A DNA stretch of 64,000 nt from Amycolatopsis rifamycinica (GCF_000695625.1 NZ_JMQI01000026.1:124001-188000), one strand, 5' to 3'. Counted from the stretch's first letter, positions 1 to 9,855 are shown. Translations and numbers: made by a program. Notes: a model not told the origin generated them from the letters alone.

Positions 1-709
<709 letters not shown>

Positions 710-713
<4 letters not shown>

Positions 714-2470
714 CCTTCACGGTGGAGGTGGACGTACCGGTGCCGATGCGTGACGGCGTCGCGCTCGCCACCAACGTGTGGCTCCCCGACGGACCCGGCC
801 CCTTTCCCGCGTTGCTGGTCCGCACGCCCTACGGCAAGGACGACGCCGGGCTGTACGGCAACCCGAAGCTCCCCGACGTGTTCACCCTCGTCGAAGCCGG
901 GTACGCCGTGGTGGCGCAGGACGTCCGGGGCACGTCCCGCTCCCCCGGGACGTTCGTGCCGCACACCCACGAAGGCCCGGACAGCGTCGACACCCTCACC
1001 TGGCTGGCCGCGCAGCCGTGGTGCGACGGCGCGGTCGGGATGTGGGGCGGGTCGTACATGGGGTTCAGCCAGTGGCAAGCCGCGTCGCACGGCGTCCCGG
1101 CGCTGCGGGCGATCGCCCCGGTGATGACCTCCGCCGATCCGTACGCTGCCCCGTGGCGCTCCCCCGGCGGCGCCTTGTCCCAGGACGCGGTCCTGACGTG
1201 GAGCACCCTCGCGGCCCTGCGCAATCTCCGACGGGGACCCGACGAAGGCCGCGGTGACGCCGGGGCGCTGCTGTCCGGCCTGTCCGACCCGCGGTCGCTG
1301 CACGAGCCGTTGCCGATCGACGGCCGCGCCGTGGTGACCCGGTCCCTGCCCTGGCTCGGCGAGGTGCTCGCCCACCCGGAGCGCGACGCCTTCTGGCAGG
1401 AGATCGCCTCGACCGACCACGGCGAGCGGATCACCGTCCCGGCCCTCCACATCGGAGGGTGGTTCGACGTGTTCGTCGGCGAAACCGTGCGGTCGTACCG
1501 GATGCTGCGCCGCCGCGGTGGCAGTGCCGCCGCCCGCGACGGCCAGCGGCTGATCATCGGCCCCTGGTCCCACCCCGACGGGACCGACCTCGGCACCTAC
1601 CCCGACCGGTCGTTCGGGCTCGCCGGCAGCATCAAGACCGCCGGCATCACCGAGGCGCACCTGCGGTTCTTCGACCGCTGGGTCCGCGGCCGCGAGCTTC
1701 CCGAGGACACCCACCGGGTCCGGATCTTCGTCATGGGGGCCGACGAGTGGCGCGACGAGCCGGACTGGCCGTTGCCGGACACCCGGTACGCCGGCTTCTT
1801 CCTCGACGGCGGCGGGCGAGCCAACACCGCCCACGGCGACGGCATCCTGACCCCCGACGTCCCGACCGAGGAGGCGACGGACACGTTCCGCTACGACCCG
1901 CGCGATCCGGTGCCCAGCCTGGGCGGCACCGTGCTCGCCACCGCGCCGGGCAGCTACCCCGGACCGGCCGACCAGGCCGCGGCCGAAGCGCGCGAGGACG
2001 TCCTGTGCTTCACCACTCCGGTGCTCGAGCGCCCGGTCGAGGTCATCGGGCACGTCACCCTCGTGCTGCACATCCGATCGTCCACACCGGACACCGACTT
2101 CACCGGCAAGCTCGTCGACGTGCACCCCGACGGCCGGGCGATCCTGCTGTGCGAAGGCATCCAGCGCGTCCGCTACCGGAAGTCGCTCACCGAACCCGCG
2201 CCGCTGGCGCCGGGCACGGACGCCGAACTCACCCTCGACCTCGGCGTCACCGCGAACGTCTTCCGGTCAGGGCACCGCATCCGGCTCGAGGTGTCGAGCA
2301 GCAACTTCCCCCGCTACGACCGCAACACCAACACCGGCGCGACGATCGCCACCGAAGGCGCGGACGACGTGCTGGTCGCCGTCAACCACGTCCACCACGG
2401 ACCCGCGCACCCCAGCCGGCTGATCTTGCCGGTGAGCGAACGTCCCGCGTCCGAGGAGACCCGACCATGA
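710..2470 (+). CDS. CocE/NonD family hydrolase (peptidase S15-like acyl hydrolase)
   Basis: 586 aa. The N-terminal alpha/beta-hydrolase domain carries the nucleophile elbow GGSYMG with Ser115, preceded by the S15 signature DVRGTSRSPG near residue 71. The last third (about 400-580) has the jelly-roll C-terminal domain of Xaa-Pro dipeptidyl peptidase/cocaine esterase enzymes (TDFTGKLVDVHPDGRA). The family hydrolyses esters or amides; no signal peptide is seen, so it is probably cytoplasmic. It overlaps the monooxygenase upstream and the SnoaL-like gene downstream by 4 nt each, so all are probably one operon. A plausible role is hydrolysis of a product or precursor of the monooxygenase reaction; this is inference. 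Confidence 0.92.
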
Positions 2471-2943
2471 ACGCCTTGCCGGATCTTCTCGACCGCGCGG
2501 CCATCGCCGACGTCGTCGCGGGGCTCGCCCCCGCCCAGGACGACCGGGACTGGACCACCCTGCGGCGCCTGTTCGCCGACGAGGTGACGCTGGACCTGTC
2601 GACGCACTACCACGGCAGACCGCCGACGACCGTGCCCGCCGACGACCTGGTCGAGCTGGCCCGCGCGACCCTGGAGGGTTTCGACAGCACCCACCACACC
2701 GCCACCGACCTCGTCGTGCGGCGGTCCGGGGACAGCGCGACGTGCCGCACGCACGTGGTCGCCTACCACCACGTCCCCGCCGACCCCGGCGTCGTCGACC
2801 ACTGCACGATGCGCGGCCGCTGGGAGCTGAAGCTGCGCAAGCTCGACGGGCGGTGGCTCATCCACCACTGGACCGTCCTGCGCACGGCGCCGTGGGAGGG
2901 CTCCCCCGACGCCTACGCACTCGCCGCCGCCCGCCGCTCTTGA
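2467..2943 (+). CDS. SnoaL/NTF2-like small protein (polyketide cyclase or dehydratase fold)
   Basis: 158 aa, starting at the ATG that overlaps the previous stop (ATGA, 2467-2470). The pattern is that of SnoaL-like_4/DUF4440 proteins: an N-terminal helix (LLDRAAIADVVAGLAPAQDDRDW), a FADEVTLD strand, a central run of histidines (DSTHHTATD, AYHHVPAD) and the closing DGRWLIHHWTV strand. The cone-shaped NTF2 fold binds small hydrophobic substrates and serves as isomerase, dehydratase or ring-hydroxylating dioxygenase beta subunit. No dioxygenase alpha subunit is visible nearby, so a small-molecule isomerase or dehydratase role within this catabolic operon is likelier. Exact reaction unknown. Confidence 0.82.
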   Translation: MNALPDLLDRAAIADVVAGLAPAQDDRDWTTLRRLFADEVTLDLSTHYHGRPPTTVPADDLVELARATLEGFDSTHHTATDLVVRRSGDSATCRTHVVAYHHVPADPGVVDHCTMRGRWELKLRKLDGRWLIHHWTVLRTAPWEGSPDAYALAAARRS

Positions 2944-2966
2944 CCGCCCCCCGAGGAGGACTGCCG

Positions 2967-3281
2967 ATGTTCTACGAGATCCGCACCGAGCACGCCCACC
3001 CCGGCCGCGGCCCCGAACTGGCCCGCTACCTGGACGAGGCCGTCATCCCGCTCCACCGCGAACGGGGAATGGACGTGGTGGGCTCGTTCACCGTGGCCGG
3101 CGACGAGGACGCCGTCGTCTGGATCAGGCGCTTCGCCGACGACGCCGACCGCGAACGTACCCTGGACGCCGTCCACCGGGATCCCCGGTGCGCGGCCCTG
3201 GCCGAGATCGTCGCCGCGCTGACCGGGGCGCCCGCGTCCACGGTGCGCCTGGCGCCGACCGCCGGGTCCCTGCTCCGCTGA
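2967..3281 (+). CDS. NIPSNAP-like small protein
   Basis: 104 aa. It begins MFYEIRTEHAHPGRGPELARY and contains VVGSFTVAGDEDAVVWIRRFADDADRERTLDAV. This is the NIPSNAP/dimeric alpha-beta barrel pattern: a YEiR strand, a length-marking helix and an i-W-lrrF strand. A GAGGA ribosome site sits about 7 nt upstream of the ATG. Family members are small, often dimeric ferredoxin-like proteins that accompany monooxygenase or catabolic operons; no catalytic motif is defined. It lies 23 nt after the SnoaL-like gene and 25 nt before the formamidase gene, in the same direction. The function here is unknown beyond co-occurrence. Confidence 0.75.
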   Translation: MFYEIRTEHAHPGRGPELARYLDEAVIPLHRERGMDVVGSFTVAGDEDAVVWIRRFADDADRERTLDAVHRDPRCAALAEIVAALTGAPASTVRLAPTAGSLLR

Positions 3282-3306
3282 AACACCGCACCGGAAAGGA
3301 AAGACC

Positions 3307-4212
3307 GTGGCCGAGTACCGGCTTCCCGCGACGCGGGAGACCACAGTGGACGTCCTCGACCGGGCCACCCCGCCCGTGCTCACCGTCGATCCGGGCGACT
3401 CCGTCCTGGTCGGCTCCCTCGACGCCGCCGGCTACCTGGACCGGCGGGTGGACGGCCCGGCGCTGTACCCGGAGCGGCGCGGGCACTGCCTGACCGGGCC
3501 GATCGCGGTGCGCGGCGCCGAGCCGGGCATGGTCCTGGGCGTGCACTTCACGTCGATCACGCCCGGCGACTGGGGCTGGACCACGGCCGGGGTGAAGGAC
3601 ACCGCGCTCAACCGCAGGCTCGGCGTCGCCGACGGCCCGGCCACGTGGCTGACGTGGGACATCACCGGCGAGACCGCCACCAGCAGCCTCGGCCACACCG
3701 TCGGCATCGCCCCCTTCCTCGGCGTCGTCGGCGTGCCACCCGCCGAGCCGGGACCGCACTCGACCATCCCGCCACGGGCGCTCGGCGGCGGCAACCTCGA
3801 CTGCCGGGACCTCGTCGCCGGATCGACGTTGTACCTGCCGCTGACCGTGCCCGGCGCACTCCTGCACCTGGGCGACGGGCACGCGGCCCAGGGCAACGGC
3901 GAAGTCGGCGGAACGGCGATCGAGTGCCCGATGACCACCGAAGTGACCCTCACCCTGGCGGCGGACGCGCCGGTTCCGGGCATCCACGCCGAAACCCCCG
4001 AGGGCCGCGTCACCTTCGGCTTCGGTGCCGGCCTCGACGAGGCCATGGCCGACGCGCTGGCCACCATGGTGACCTGGCTGCAGCGGCTCCACGCCCTGGA
4101 CCGGCCCACCGCGCTCGCGCTGGCCTCACCGGTCGTCGACCTGCGGATCACCCAGGTCGCCAACGAGACGTGGGGCGTGCACGCCGTCCTCCCCCACGAC
4201 GCGATCCGCTGA
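3307..4212 (+). CDS. Acetamidase/formamidase family protein
   Basis: 301 aa with a GTG start preceded by GGAAAGGA at a good distance. The sequence follows the FmdA/AmdA pattern: an N-terminal strand segment (TVDPGDSVLVGSLDA), the central GVVGVPPAEPG and GGNLDCRDLVAGSTLYLPL motif, LHLGDGHAAQGNGEVGGTAIE, and a C-terminal helical region. The Asp-Gly-His-Ala motif (GDGHAAQGNGE) is the characteristic family signature. Family enzymes hydrolyse short-chain amides such as formamide to acid plus ammonia. As the last gene of the operon it may release ammonia from an amide produced by the upstream monooxygenase and hydrolase. This is inference; the true amide substrate is not visible. Confidence 0.9.
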   Translation: MAEYRLPATRETTVDVLDRATPPVLTVDPGDSVLVGSLDAAGYLDRRVDGPALYPERRGHCLTGPIAVRGAEPGMVLGVHFTSITPGDWGWTTAGVKDTALNRRLGVADGPATWLTWDITGETATSSLGHTVGIAPFLGVVGVPPAEPGPHSTIPPRALGGGNLDCRDLVAGSTLYLPLTVPGALLHLGDGHAAQGNGEVGGTAIECPMTTEVTLTLAADAPVPGIHAETPEGRVTFGFGAGLDEAMADALATMVTWLQRLHALDRPTALALASPVVDLRITQVANETWGVHAVLPHDAIR

Positions 4213-4359
4213 GGGCCTCCGGCGCTGAAGCCACTGCCCAGCGGCCGAAGCCCGGCACGCGGTTCCGGAGCCCGCGCACTCCGGTTCAGAGGCCGTTCGC
4301 CACGGGCAATCCGGGCCGGCCGGCCGAAGAACGCGGTGCTCCGGGCCGCACGCCACGAA

Positions 4360-4389
4360 GGTGGCCGCCGTACCGGCTCGGCGGCCACC
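4360..4389. terminator. Inverted repeat between convergent genes, probable bidirectional terminator
   Basis: An 11-bp perfect stem (GGTGGCCGCCG at 4360-4370 pairing with 4379-4389) encloses an 8-nt loop. It lies between the stop of the formamidase gene (4212) and the stop of the convergent protease gene (4398). There is no U tract, as is usual for hairpin terminators in high-GC actinomycetes. Confidence 0.6.
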
Positions 4390-4397
4390 CCGGCGGG

Positions 4398-5120
4398 CTA
4401 CTTCCAGGACTCGATCTCGTCGATCACCTCCCGGGTCAGCCGCACGGCTTCGTTCGACTGCTTGTCGGCCGCCACCCCGGCGTGGATGCCGACGGCGGCC
4501 GGCGACCGCTCTTCGAGGTACGGCGACAGGGGTGCCCCGCTCTGGCCGCCGGACGTGGAGATCCGGTAGCGCAGGATGCGGGTGCCCGGCGGGCTGAGCA
4601 GCTTGCCGCTGTCGTACCACATCGAGTTCTCCGGCACCTTGTCCTCCGGGTAGCCCGCGATCTGCCACGTCCCGGCGTTCAGATCCGCGTCGGAGGCCGC
4701 GGTCAGCCGGTAGAGCGTCACCGATGACGGCAGCGCCGTCGCGAGCTTCACCAGGCAGTAGTCGTACGGCCGGCCGCCGGACGGGTACTGGCCCGGGTAG
4801 GTCCACGCGGTCGCCTTGGCCACGCCGAACGGCGTCCGGTTGGCGTCCCGCGCGGCTTCGAACGTCACCGCGACGGCCCGTCCGCCGTAGTCCTGGTCGT
4901 AGACGGCGTGGGCCGCGGTCACGACGTAGTCCGGCGCGATCGCGAAGCCCGTCGACTCCAGGACCTCGCCGTCGGGCATCTTGGCCGAGAGCAGGCCGAG
5001 CCCCGACCAGGGCGGCTGGGTGGTCTGCTGCACCCGCTCCCGGCGGTCGGGCGGGAACGGCATCCCGACCCGGACGTGGCTGCGGACGGGCCGGTGGAAC
5101 GCGGGCAGGGTGACGGTCAT
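4398..5120 (-). CDS. Trypsin-like (chymotrypsin-fold) serine protease, V8/Glu-endopeptidase type
   Basis: 240 aa. The start at 5120 (MTVTLPAFHRPVR) is chosen because GGAGG lies 8 nt upstream and the longer open frame before it has no protease similarity. The triad is visible: His71 in VVTAAHAVYD, Asp120 in RPYDYCLVKL and Ser194 in STSGGQSGAPL. The arrangement matches bacterial V8-like/trypsin_2 proteases. No signal peptide or propeptide is evident, unlike most secreted members, so it may act inside the cell or leave with its partner by another route. It starts 26 nt after the stop of the unknown 467-aa gene and is surely co-transcribed with it, which suggests processing of that protein; this is inference. 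Confidence 0.88.
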   Translation of the reverse strand: MTVTLPAFHRPVRSHVRVGMPFPPDRRERVQQTTQPPWSGLGLLSAKMPDGEVLESTGFAIAPDYVVTAAHAVYDQDYGGRAVAVTFEAARDANRTPFGVAKATAWTYPGQYPSGGRPYDYCLVKLATALPSSVTLYRLTAASDADLNAGTWQIAGYPEDKVPENSMWYDSGKLLSPPGTRILRYRISTSGGQSGAPLSPYLEERSPAAVGIHAGVAADKQSNEAVRLTREVIDEIESWK

Positions 5121-5146
5121 GGCAATGCCTCCAAGGGGTTTCGTTT

Positions 5147-6550
5147 TCAGACCTTGACCCGGCGGGGAGCGGCCGAGCGGCGCGGGCGCTGCACGGGCAC
5201 CAGGCCGCCGGTGACGGCTTCCTCGATGCGCGCCAGCACCTGGTCGACCTCTTCGGGCGAAGCCGCGGTGATCTCCGGGCTGCCGTCTTCGCGGATGCCG
5301 GCGACCGACGGGTATTCCGTGAGCGTGATGGTGTTCAGCGTCGCGACCATCGTCGAGTACTGCTGCGGTGTCCACTCACCGGATTCGACCTTCGCCATGT
5401 AGAGGAGCAGCTTCTGCCGCTTGGCTTCCTTCTCGGTGTTGATGCGGTTCTGCAGACCGTCGTGCTTGGCCTTGGTGACGCAGCCCTGCGCCATCGCCTG
5501 CAGGTCGTAGAAGTGGCTCTCGGTGCTCGCCGCGCACGGCACCGCCAGCGCCATCGAGCTGTTGAACCGGACCGGCAGCATCCCCTCGAACGAGACCCTC
5601 TGGTCGAAGGTGATCTCCTGCTTGAAGAAGTTGCTGACGTACCCGACATTGATCGACGTGGTGAACGGCAGGAGCTTCGACGCCCACTTCTCGTCCTTGG
5701 TGGGCTCCTGCGGGGTCGGATTCGGTTCGAACTTGAACAGCCCCTCCCCCGCGGTGATCTGCTTGTTGATCGCCTCGAACAGCGTCTTCGTGCTGTTGAG
5801 CATCTGCCAGCCGAACTCGTTGCCGCCGCTGCCCTGGATGTAGCGGATGTCGACGATGTTGTTCGTGATCAGCTCCTGGGTGATCTTGTCGATGCTGGTG
5901 CCGAGGTTGAACCAGCCGAGGTTGAGCCCGACGTCCACCTTCGTCCGGGTGTACTCCCAGACCTTCCGCAGGTCGGCGTGGATCTCCGCCACCCACGGGT
6001 CGGCGTACAGCTCGGCCTCGCCGGAGAGGTTGATCGCGAAGTCCGGCCGCGGCTCCGCGTTGTCCTGTTCGCTGCCGACCAGCTCGGCGAACAGGCTGTT
6101 GCCGCTGCCGATCTGGTAGCCGGTGCTGGCCCCCAGCGTCAGCTCGTTGGGAAAGGTGGCGGAGCCGCCGGTGCCCATGTCCACGATGTGCTTGGCGAAG
6201 ATCGGCTGCACGGTGACGTTGTTCAGCACCAGCGGCACCAGGTTCGGTTTCTTGACGCCGTAGACCTCGCCGATGACCTTGGTGATGTTGGCCCGCTGGT
6301 CGGTGGTGAGCTCCGGCACGGCGGTTCCGGAGAGGTTGCCGCCGACGCAGCTCTGGAAGTTCTCGTTGCCCATGTCGACCCAGTACGGCTCGGCGCTGAT
6401 GCCGTAGTAGTCGACTTTGAAGCTGCGCAACGTTTCGCCGAGGACCGAGTCGATCCGCAGCGGGAAGTAGTGGAACATGTCCTGCTTGTCCTTGTCCTGG
6501 TACGCGACGACGCCATCCGCCGCGGCGGGACGGTTCAGCCTTCCGGCCAT
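5147..6550 (-). CDS. Unrecognised 467-aa protein partnered with a serine protease
   Basis: I do not recognise a family. The ATG at 6550 has GGAG about 8 nt upstream. The protein is rich in Asn, Tyr and Phe with alternating hydrophobic strands (MFHYFPLRIDSVLGE; TFPNELTLGASTGYQIGSG; VDVGLNLGWFNLGTSIDKI), suggesting a beta-rich fold. Two cysteines are well separated (near SCVGGN and VPCAAS), and a charged helical region (INTEKEAKRQKLLLYMAKVE) precedes a C-terminal tail of about 15 residues rich in Arg and Pro (QRPRRSAAPRRVKV). There is no signal peptide or membrane segment. Composition is less Ala/Arg-rich than its neighbours, hinting at separate ancestry. It is followed 26 nt later by the serine protease gene, and the two form an isolated - strand unit. 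Confidence 0.8.
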   Translation of the reverse strand: MAGRLNRPAAADGVVAYQDKDKQDMFHYFPLRIDSVLGETLRSFKVDYYGISAEPYWVDMGNENFQSCVGGNLSGTAVPELTTDQRANITKVIGEVYGVKKPNLVPLVLNNVTVQPIFAKHIVDMGTGGSATFPNELTLGASTGYQIGSGNSLFAELVGSEQDNAEPRPDFAINLSGEAELYADPWVAEIHADLRKVWEYTRTKVDVGLNLGWFNLGTSIDKITQELITNNIVDIRYIQGSGGNEFGWQMLNSTKTLFEAINKQITAGEGLFKFEPNPTPQEPTKDEKWASKLLPFTTSINVGYVSNFFKQEITFDQRVSFEGMLPVRFNSSMALAVPCAASTESHFYDLQAMAQGCVTKAKHDGLQNRINTEKEAKRQKLLLYMAKVESGEWTPQQYSTMVATLNTITLTEYPSVAGIREDGSPEITAASPEEVDQVLARIEEAVTGGLVPVQRPRRSAAPRRVKV

Positions 6551-6964
6551 GGAAACTCCAGAAAAGGGAAGGAAAATGGGTGGGTGGAAACGTGATTCGA
6601 CGGCCGCCGGGTTTCACGCCTCAGCCACGTTACGCAGAATTGACGCGCAACCATCAGTCCACGAACTGATGAGCTTCACTCACCGCGGGTCACAGCGGCT
6701 TCCCGTTCGACCCGGTTTTCCCCCGGTCAGGCAGAATCGTGCCGCCAAGCGGACCGCTTTCCCGGGCCGGCCGCCGTTCGCTTCCCCGCCGCGCAACCGC
6801 AAACCTCTTGCCCCCGCCGCGAAGACGGCGAGTGAGCTGAGCTGCTCCACGCGGGGGAACGCTTCCCGTCGTGACGGAATCACCGGCAACGCGGGTCAGC
6901 TGTCCGCGTTCCGATGGGGCCACCCGGAGGACCGGCCGTCGCTCGAAGCGGGCGGATTCCGGAG
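6551..6964. other. Intergenic region upstream of the unknown/protease unit
   Basis: No convincing gene on either strand. It should hold the promoter for the - strand 467-aa protein. The part next to that gene is richer in A and T. A weak 6-bp inverted repeat (CATCAG/CTGATG, 6652-6671, 8-nt spacer) lies about 100 bp upstream of the start codon and could be a regulator site. Nothing else stands out. Confidence 0.5.
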
Positions 6965-7216
6965 TCAGCGGGCACTCGCGAACAGAGCCTCGATCTCCGC
7001 GCAGTGCTCGGGCCGGTCCTCCCACCGCAACAGGTGGCCGGGTTCGACGACCACGCCGAAACCCGCGTGCGCCGGCATCCGCGCCTGGCGGGCATCCAGC
7101 TCCGGGTGGGCCTCTGCCAGGTGCTGTTCCCACACTGCGATGTGCTCGCTCGCGTGCGCCGCCGGCAGGCCCGCCGCCAACCGCTGACGCGGATCGCCGC
7201 CGGCATGACCGAACAT
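6965..7216 (-). pseudogene. Possible C-terminal remnant of an alpha/beta hydrolase
   Basis: 83 codons. The end (FGVVVEPGHLLRWEDRPEH, then AEIEALFASAR) reads like the last strand, catalytic-His loop (PGHLLRWE) and final helix of alpha/beta hydrolases of the haloalkane dehalogenase/epoxide hydrolase type. The nucleophile elbow and the rest of the fold are absent upstream, where the P450 gene ends at 7296. The piece could instead be a short expressed protein of unknown role, but a truncated hydrolase explains the sequence better. Confidence 0.4.
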
Positions 7217-7295
7217 CCACCGCGCTGACAGCCCGGTCAGGACAAGCCGTTTCCCCGCCGCGCGTCCGCACTTCCGGCCGCCTCACAGCAGCGGT

Positions 7296-8477
7296 TCACG
7301 GCACCGAGCCCGGCCTCGCGTCCCACACCGCGTCGAGCGGCCCCGGCAGCCGCAGTTTCCAGCCGTGGGGCGCCGCCCGGCGGCCGGGTGCCGGGCGCAC
7401 GCCGGGCAGGCGCTCGAACAGCACGTCCAGCGCGGTGCGGGCCAGGGCGGGGACCAGGAGGGACGCCGGGCAGTGGTGCGGTCCGGTACCGAACCCGAGG
7501 TGGCCGCGGACGTCGCGACGCACGTCGAACCGGTCCGGCTCGGTGAACACCGCCTCGTCGCGGTTGGCCGAGGCGACGGCGACCGCGATCATGCCGCCCG
7601 CCGGGATCTCGCGTCCCCCCAGCGTCGTGGCGCACCTCGCGCGCCTGCCCAGCACGCCGACCGGGCCGCTCCACCGCAGCGCCTCGGACACCGCCGCGCC
7701 GAGCAACGCCCGGTCGGCGCGGACCGCGGCGAGCTGGGCGGGTTCCGACCACAGCGCCGCCAGCGTCCAGCCCGCGAGCCAGCCGGGCTCGATCACGCTC
7801 AGCGCGAGGTGCTTGAGCACCGGCACCACGTCGGCGTCCGGCCGGGGGTCGCCGCACGGGCGGTGGGCGTGCAGCAGGCCGGAGAGCACCGAACCGTCCG
7901 GCTCGGCGCGGAGCCGCCGGACGACCGCGGTCAGGGCCGTGTCGGCGGCCAGGTCCGCGGTCGCGGCCGCCCGCGCCGCCGGATCACGGCCGAAGTCGTT
8001 CGCCACCCCGGTCAGCCGCCTCCCCCAGCGGCGCAGCGTTTCCGCGCCGCGGCCCGGGCCCAGCCCGAGCAGGACGGACACGGCGATCGCCGCGACCGGC
8101 TCGAAGTAGTCCGCCGCGAGGTCGGCTCGGCCGGCGGGAAACACTTCGTCGGCGACCCGGCACGCGACCGGCCGGGCGACCGCGTCGGCGAAACCGCCGA
8201 CTTGCCGGGCGCCGAAGCCGGGCCGCAACGCCTCCCGCACGTCCCGGTGGGCCGCACCCTCTCGCATCAGCAGCGGCGTTCCGCCGCACACCTCCAGCAT
8301 CGGCGAGCCGGGCTGCTCGGTGGTGAACCGCGCCACGTCGGTCAGGACCCGGTGGACGTCGTCCCAGCCGGTCACCAGCCACTGGCGGAGTTCGGGCAGC
8401 CAGCTCACCGGCTCACTCCGGCGCAGCCGCGCGTACACCGGATACGGGTCGGCCTCCAGTTCCGCGACGGAGACCAC
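7296..8477 (-). CDS. Cytochrome P450 with atypical I-helix
   Basis: 393 aa, GTG start, beginning 4 nt after the gadB stop. The haem ligand is Cys336 in FGTGPHHCPASLL. The K-helix motif is E265-ALR268 and the meander motif is ANRDEAVFTEPDRFDVRR. The length is normal for soluble bacterial P450s, which take electrons from ferredoxin; none is encoded nearby. The I-helix segment (about 222-238, LKHLALSVIEPGWLAGW) lacks the usual acid-alcohol pair of the AGxET/D-T motif that delivers protons for oxygen activation. It may therefore use substrate groups for this, as some biosynthetic P450s do, or catalyse unusual chemistry. Coupling to glutamate decarboxylase suggests an amino-acid-derived substrate; this is inference. 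Confidence 0.93.
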   Translation of the reverse strand: MVSVAELEADPYPVYARLRRSEPVSWLPELRQWLVTGWDDVHRVLTDVARFTTEQPGSPMLEVCGGTPLLMREGAAHRDVREALRPGFGARQVGGFADAVARPVACRVADEVFPAGRADLAADYFEPVAAIAVSVLLGLGPGRGAETLRRWGRRLTGVANDFGRDPAARAAATADLAADTALTAVVRRLRAEPDGSVLSGLLHAHRPCGDPRPDADVVPVLKHLALSVIEPGWLAGWTLAALWSEPAQLAAVRADRALLGAAVSEALRWSGPVGVLGRRARCATTLGGREIPAGGMIAVAVASANRDEAVFTEPDRFDVRRDVRGHLGFGTGPHHCPASLLVPALARTALDVLFERLPGVRPAPGRRAAPHGWKLRLPGPLDAVWDARPGSVP

Positions 8478-8481
8478 GGGG

Positions 8482-9855
8482 TCAGTCCTGGAACGTCAGC
8501 GCGGTCGCCACGTCGGGGAGCGGGAACGGGTGGCTCGCCAGCCGTTCGGTGTGTTTGAGGAGACTTTCGAGGAACCTCTCCGCGAGGTCGAGGGTGAACC
8601 CCTGCCGGCACACCACGCGGATCACGTCGACGTGCTCCAGGTCCGGCGGCAGGCTGTAGGCGGGCACGTGCCAGCCGTCGCCCTTGAGCGCCTCGGACAG
8701 GTGGTAGACGGTGAAGCCCAGCTCTTCCGGGTCGCGCAGGCGGAACGCCACCACCGGCAGGTCCTCGCCGTCGGCGAGGACCTCGTACGGGGCGATGGCC
8801 CGGATGCCCGCCGCGACCTGCCGTGCGACCTCCTGGCACCGCTGCGCGATCAGCTGGTAGCCGGCGAGCCCGTTGCGCAGGAACTGGTAGTACTGGGCGA
8901 TCACGCCGGAAGCCGGGCGGGAGAAGTTCAGCGTGAACGTGGGATGGTGGCCGCCGAGCACGTTGCAGTCGAAGATCAGCGACTTCGGCAGGTACTCCGG
9001 ATCGCGCCACAGGCACCAGCCCGAGCCCGGGTAGACCAGGCCGAACTTGTGGCCGGACGCGTTGATCGACACCACCCGGGGCAGCGCGAAGTCCCAGGCG
9101 AAGTCGACGTCGAGGAACGGCGCGACGAAACCGCCGCTCGCGGCGTCGACGTGCAGCGGGACGTCGACGCCCCGGCCGGCGGCCACGCCGTCGAGGGCGG
9201 CCGCGATGCCGGCGACCGGGTCGTAGCGCCCGTCCTGCGTGCTGCCCAGGACCGCGACCACGCCGATCGTGTTCTCGTCGACCGCCTCCGCGGTCAGCGC
9301 CGGGTCCAGGGTTGTCCGGCCCGGCGCGAGCGGCACCATCCGCGCTTCCACGTCCCAGAAGTTGCAGAACTTCGGCCAGCAGACGTGGACGTGGGTGCCG
9401 AACACCATGTTGGGCCGCCCGGTGCCACCGCGTTCCCGCCAGCGGCGCAGCATCGCCAGGCCGGCGAGCATGGCCGCCTCGGAACTCCCGCTGGTGGAGC
9501 AGCCGACGAACGAGCCGTCGTCTTCGTGCCACAGGTTCGCGAGCGCGTTGATGCACTCCTGCTCGATGTGGGAGCTCGCCGGGTACTCCTCGCGGTTCAT
9601 GAGGTTGATCGGCGCCGTCTCGGCGTAGATCTGCTCCAGTTCCGGCTCGGCGGCGGTGGTGCAGAACGTGGCCAGGTTGAGCGCCGCCCGGCCGTCGAGC
9701 AGGAGCCGGGACCGCACGATGCCGGCCGCGACGCTCGCCGGCATCGGGTTCTCCGCGAGCCGTCCTTTGGGGATGACGTCCTCGTCGATCCGCTGGGCGA
9801 ACAGCGGAGCTATCTGCAGGTCGCGGTCATCGGTGATCACGCGCTGCAAGCTCAT
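8482..9855 (-). CDS. gadB: Glutamate decarboxylase (PLP-dependent, GadB type)
   Basis: 457 aa, close to the 466 aa of E. coli GadB. The start at 9855 (MSLQRVITDD) has GGAGG at ideal spacing; the longer upstream frame is spurious. Motifs: CSTSGSSEAAMLAGLA near 119 (cofactor phosphate binding), HVDAASGGFVAPF with Asp237, and ASGHKFGLVYPG with Schiff-base Lys270. The enzyme converts L-glutamate to GABA and CO2 in the cytoplasm, consuming a proton. No glutamate/GABA antiporter gene lies beside it, arguing against a simple acid-resistance locus. The directly following P450 gene (4-nt gap) suggests a metabolic or biosynthetic pairing. Other acidic amino acids are possible substrates. Confidence 0.93.
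   Translation of the reverse strand: MSLQRVITDDRDLQIAPLFAQRIDEDVIPKGRLAENPMPASVAAGIVRSRLLLDGRAALNLATFCTTAAEPELEQIYAETAPINLMNREEYPASSHIEQECINALANLWHEDDGSFVGCSTSGSSEAAMLAGLAMLRRWRERGGTGRPNMVFGTHVHVCWPKFCNFWDVEARMVPLAPGRTTLDPALTAEAVDENTIGVVAVLGSTQDGRYDPVAGIAAALDGVAAGRGVDVPLHVDAASGGFVAPFLDVDFAWDFALPRVVSINASGHKFGLVYPGSGWCLWRDPEYLPKSLIFDCNVLGGHHPTFTLNFSRPASGVIAQYYQFLRNGLAGYQLIAQRCQEVARQVAAGIRAIAPYEVLADGEDLPVVAFRLRDPEELGFTVYHLSEALKGDGWHVPAYSLPPDLEHVDVIRVVCRQGFTLDLAERFLESLLKHTERLASHPFPLPDVATALTFQD

Noticed and set aside
1459..2943. Long form of the SnoaL-like gene starting at 1459
   Set aside because: The first two thirds are an out-of-frame Arg-rich shadow of the hydrolase gene; the ATG at 2467 overlaps the previous stop and begins the conserved domain.
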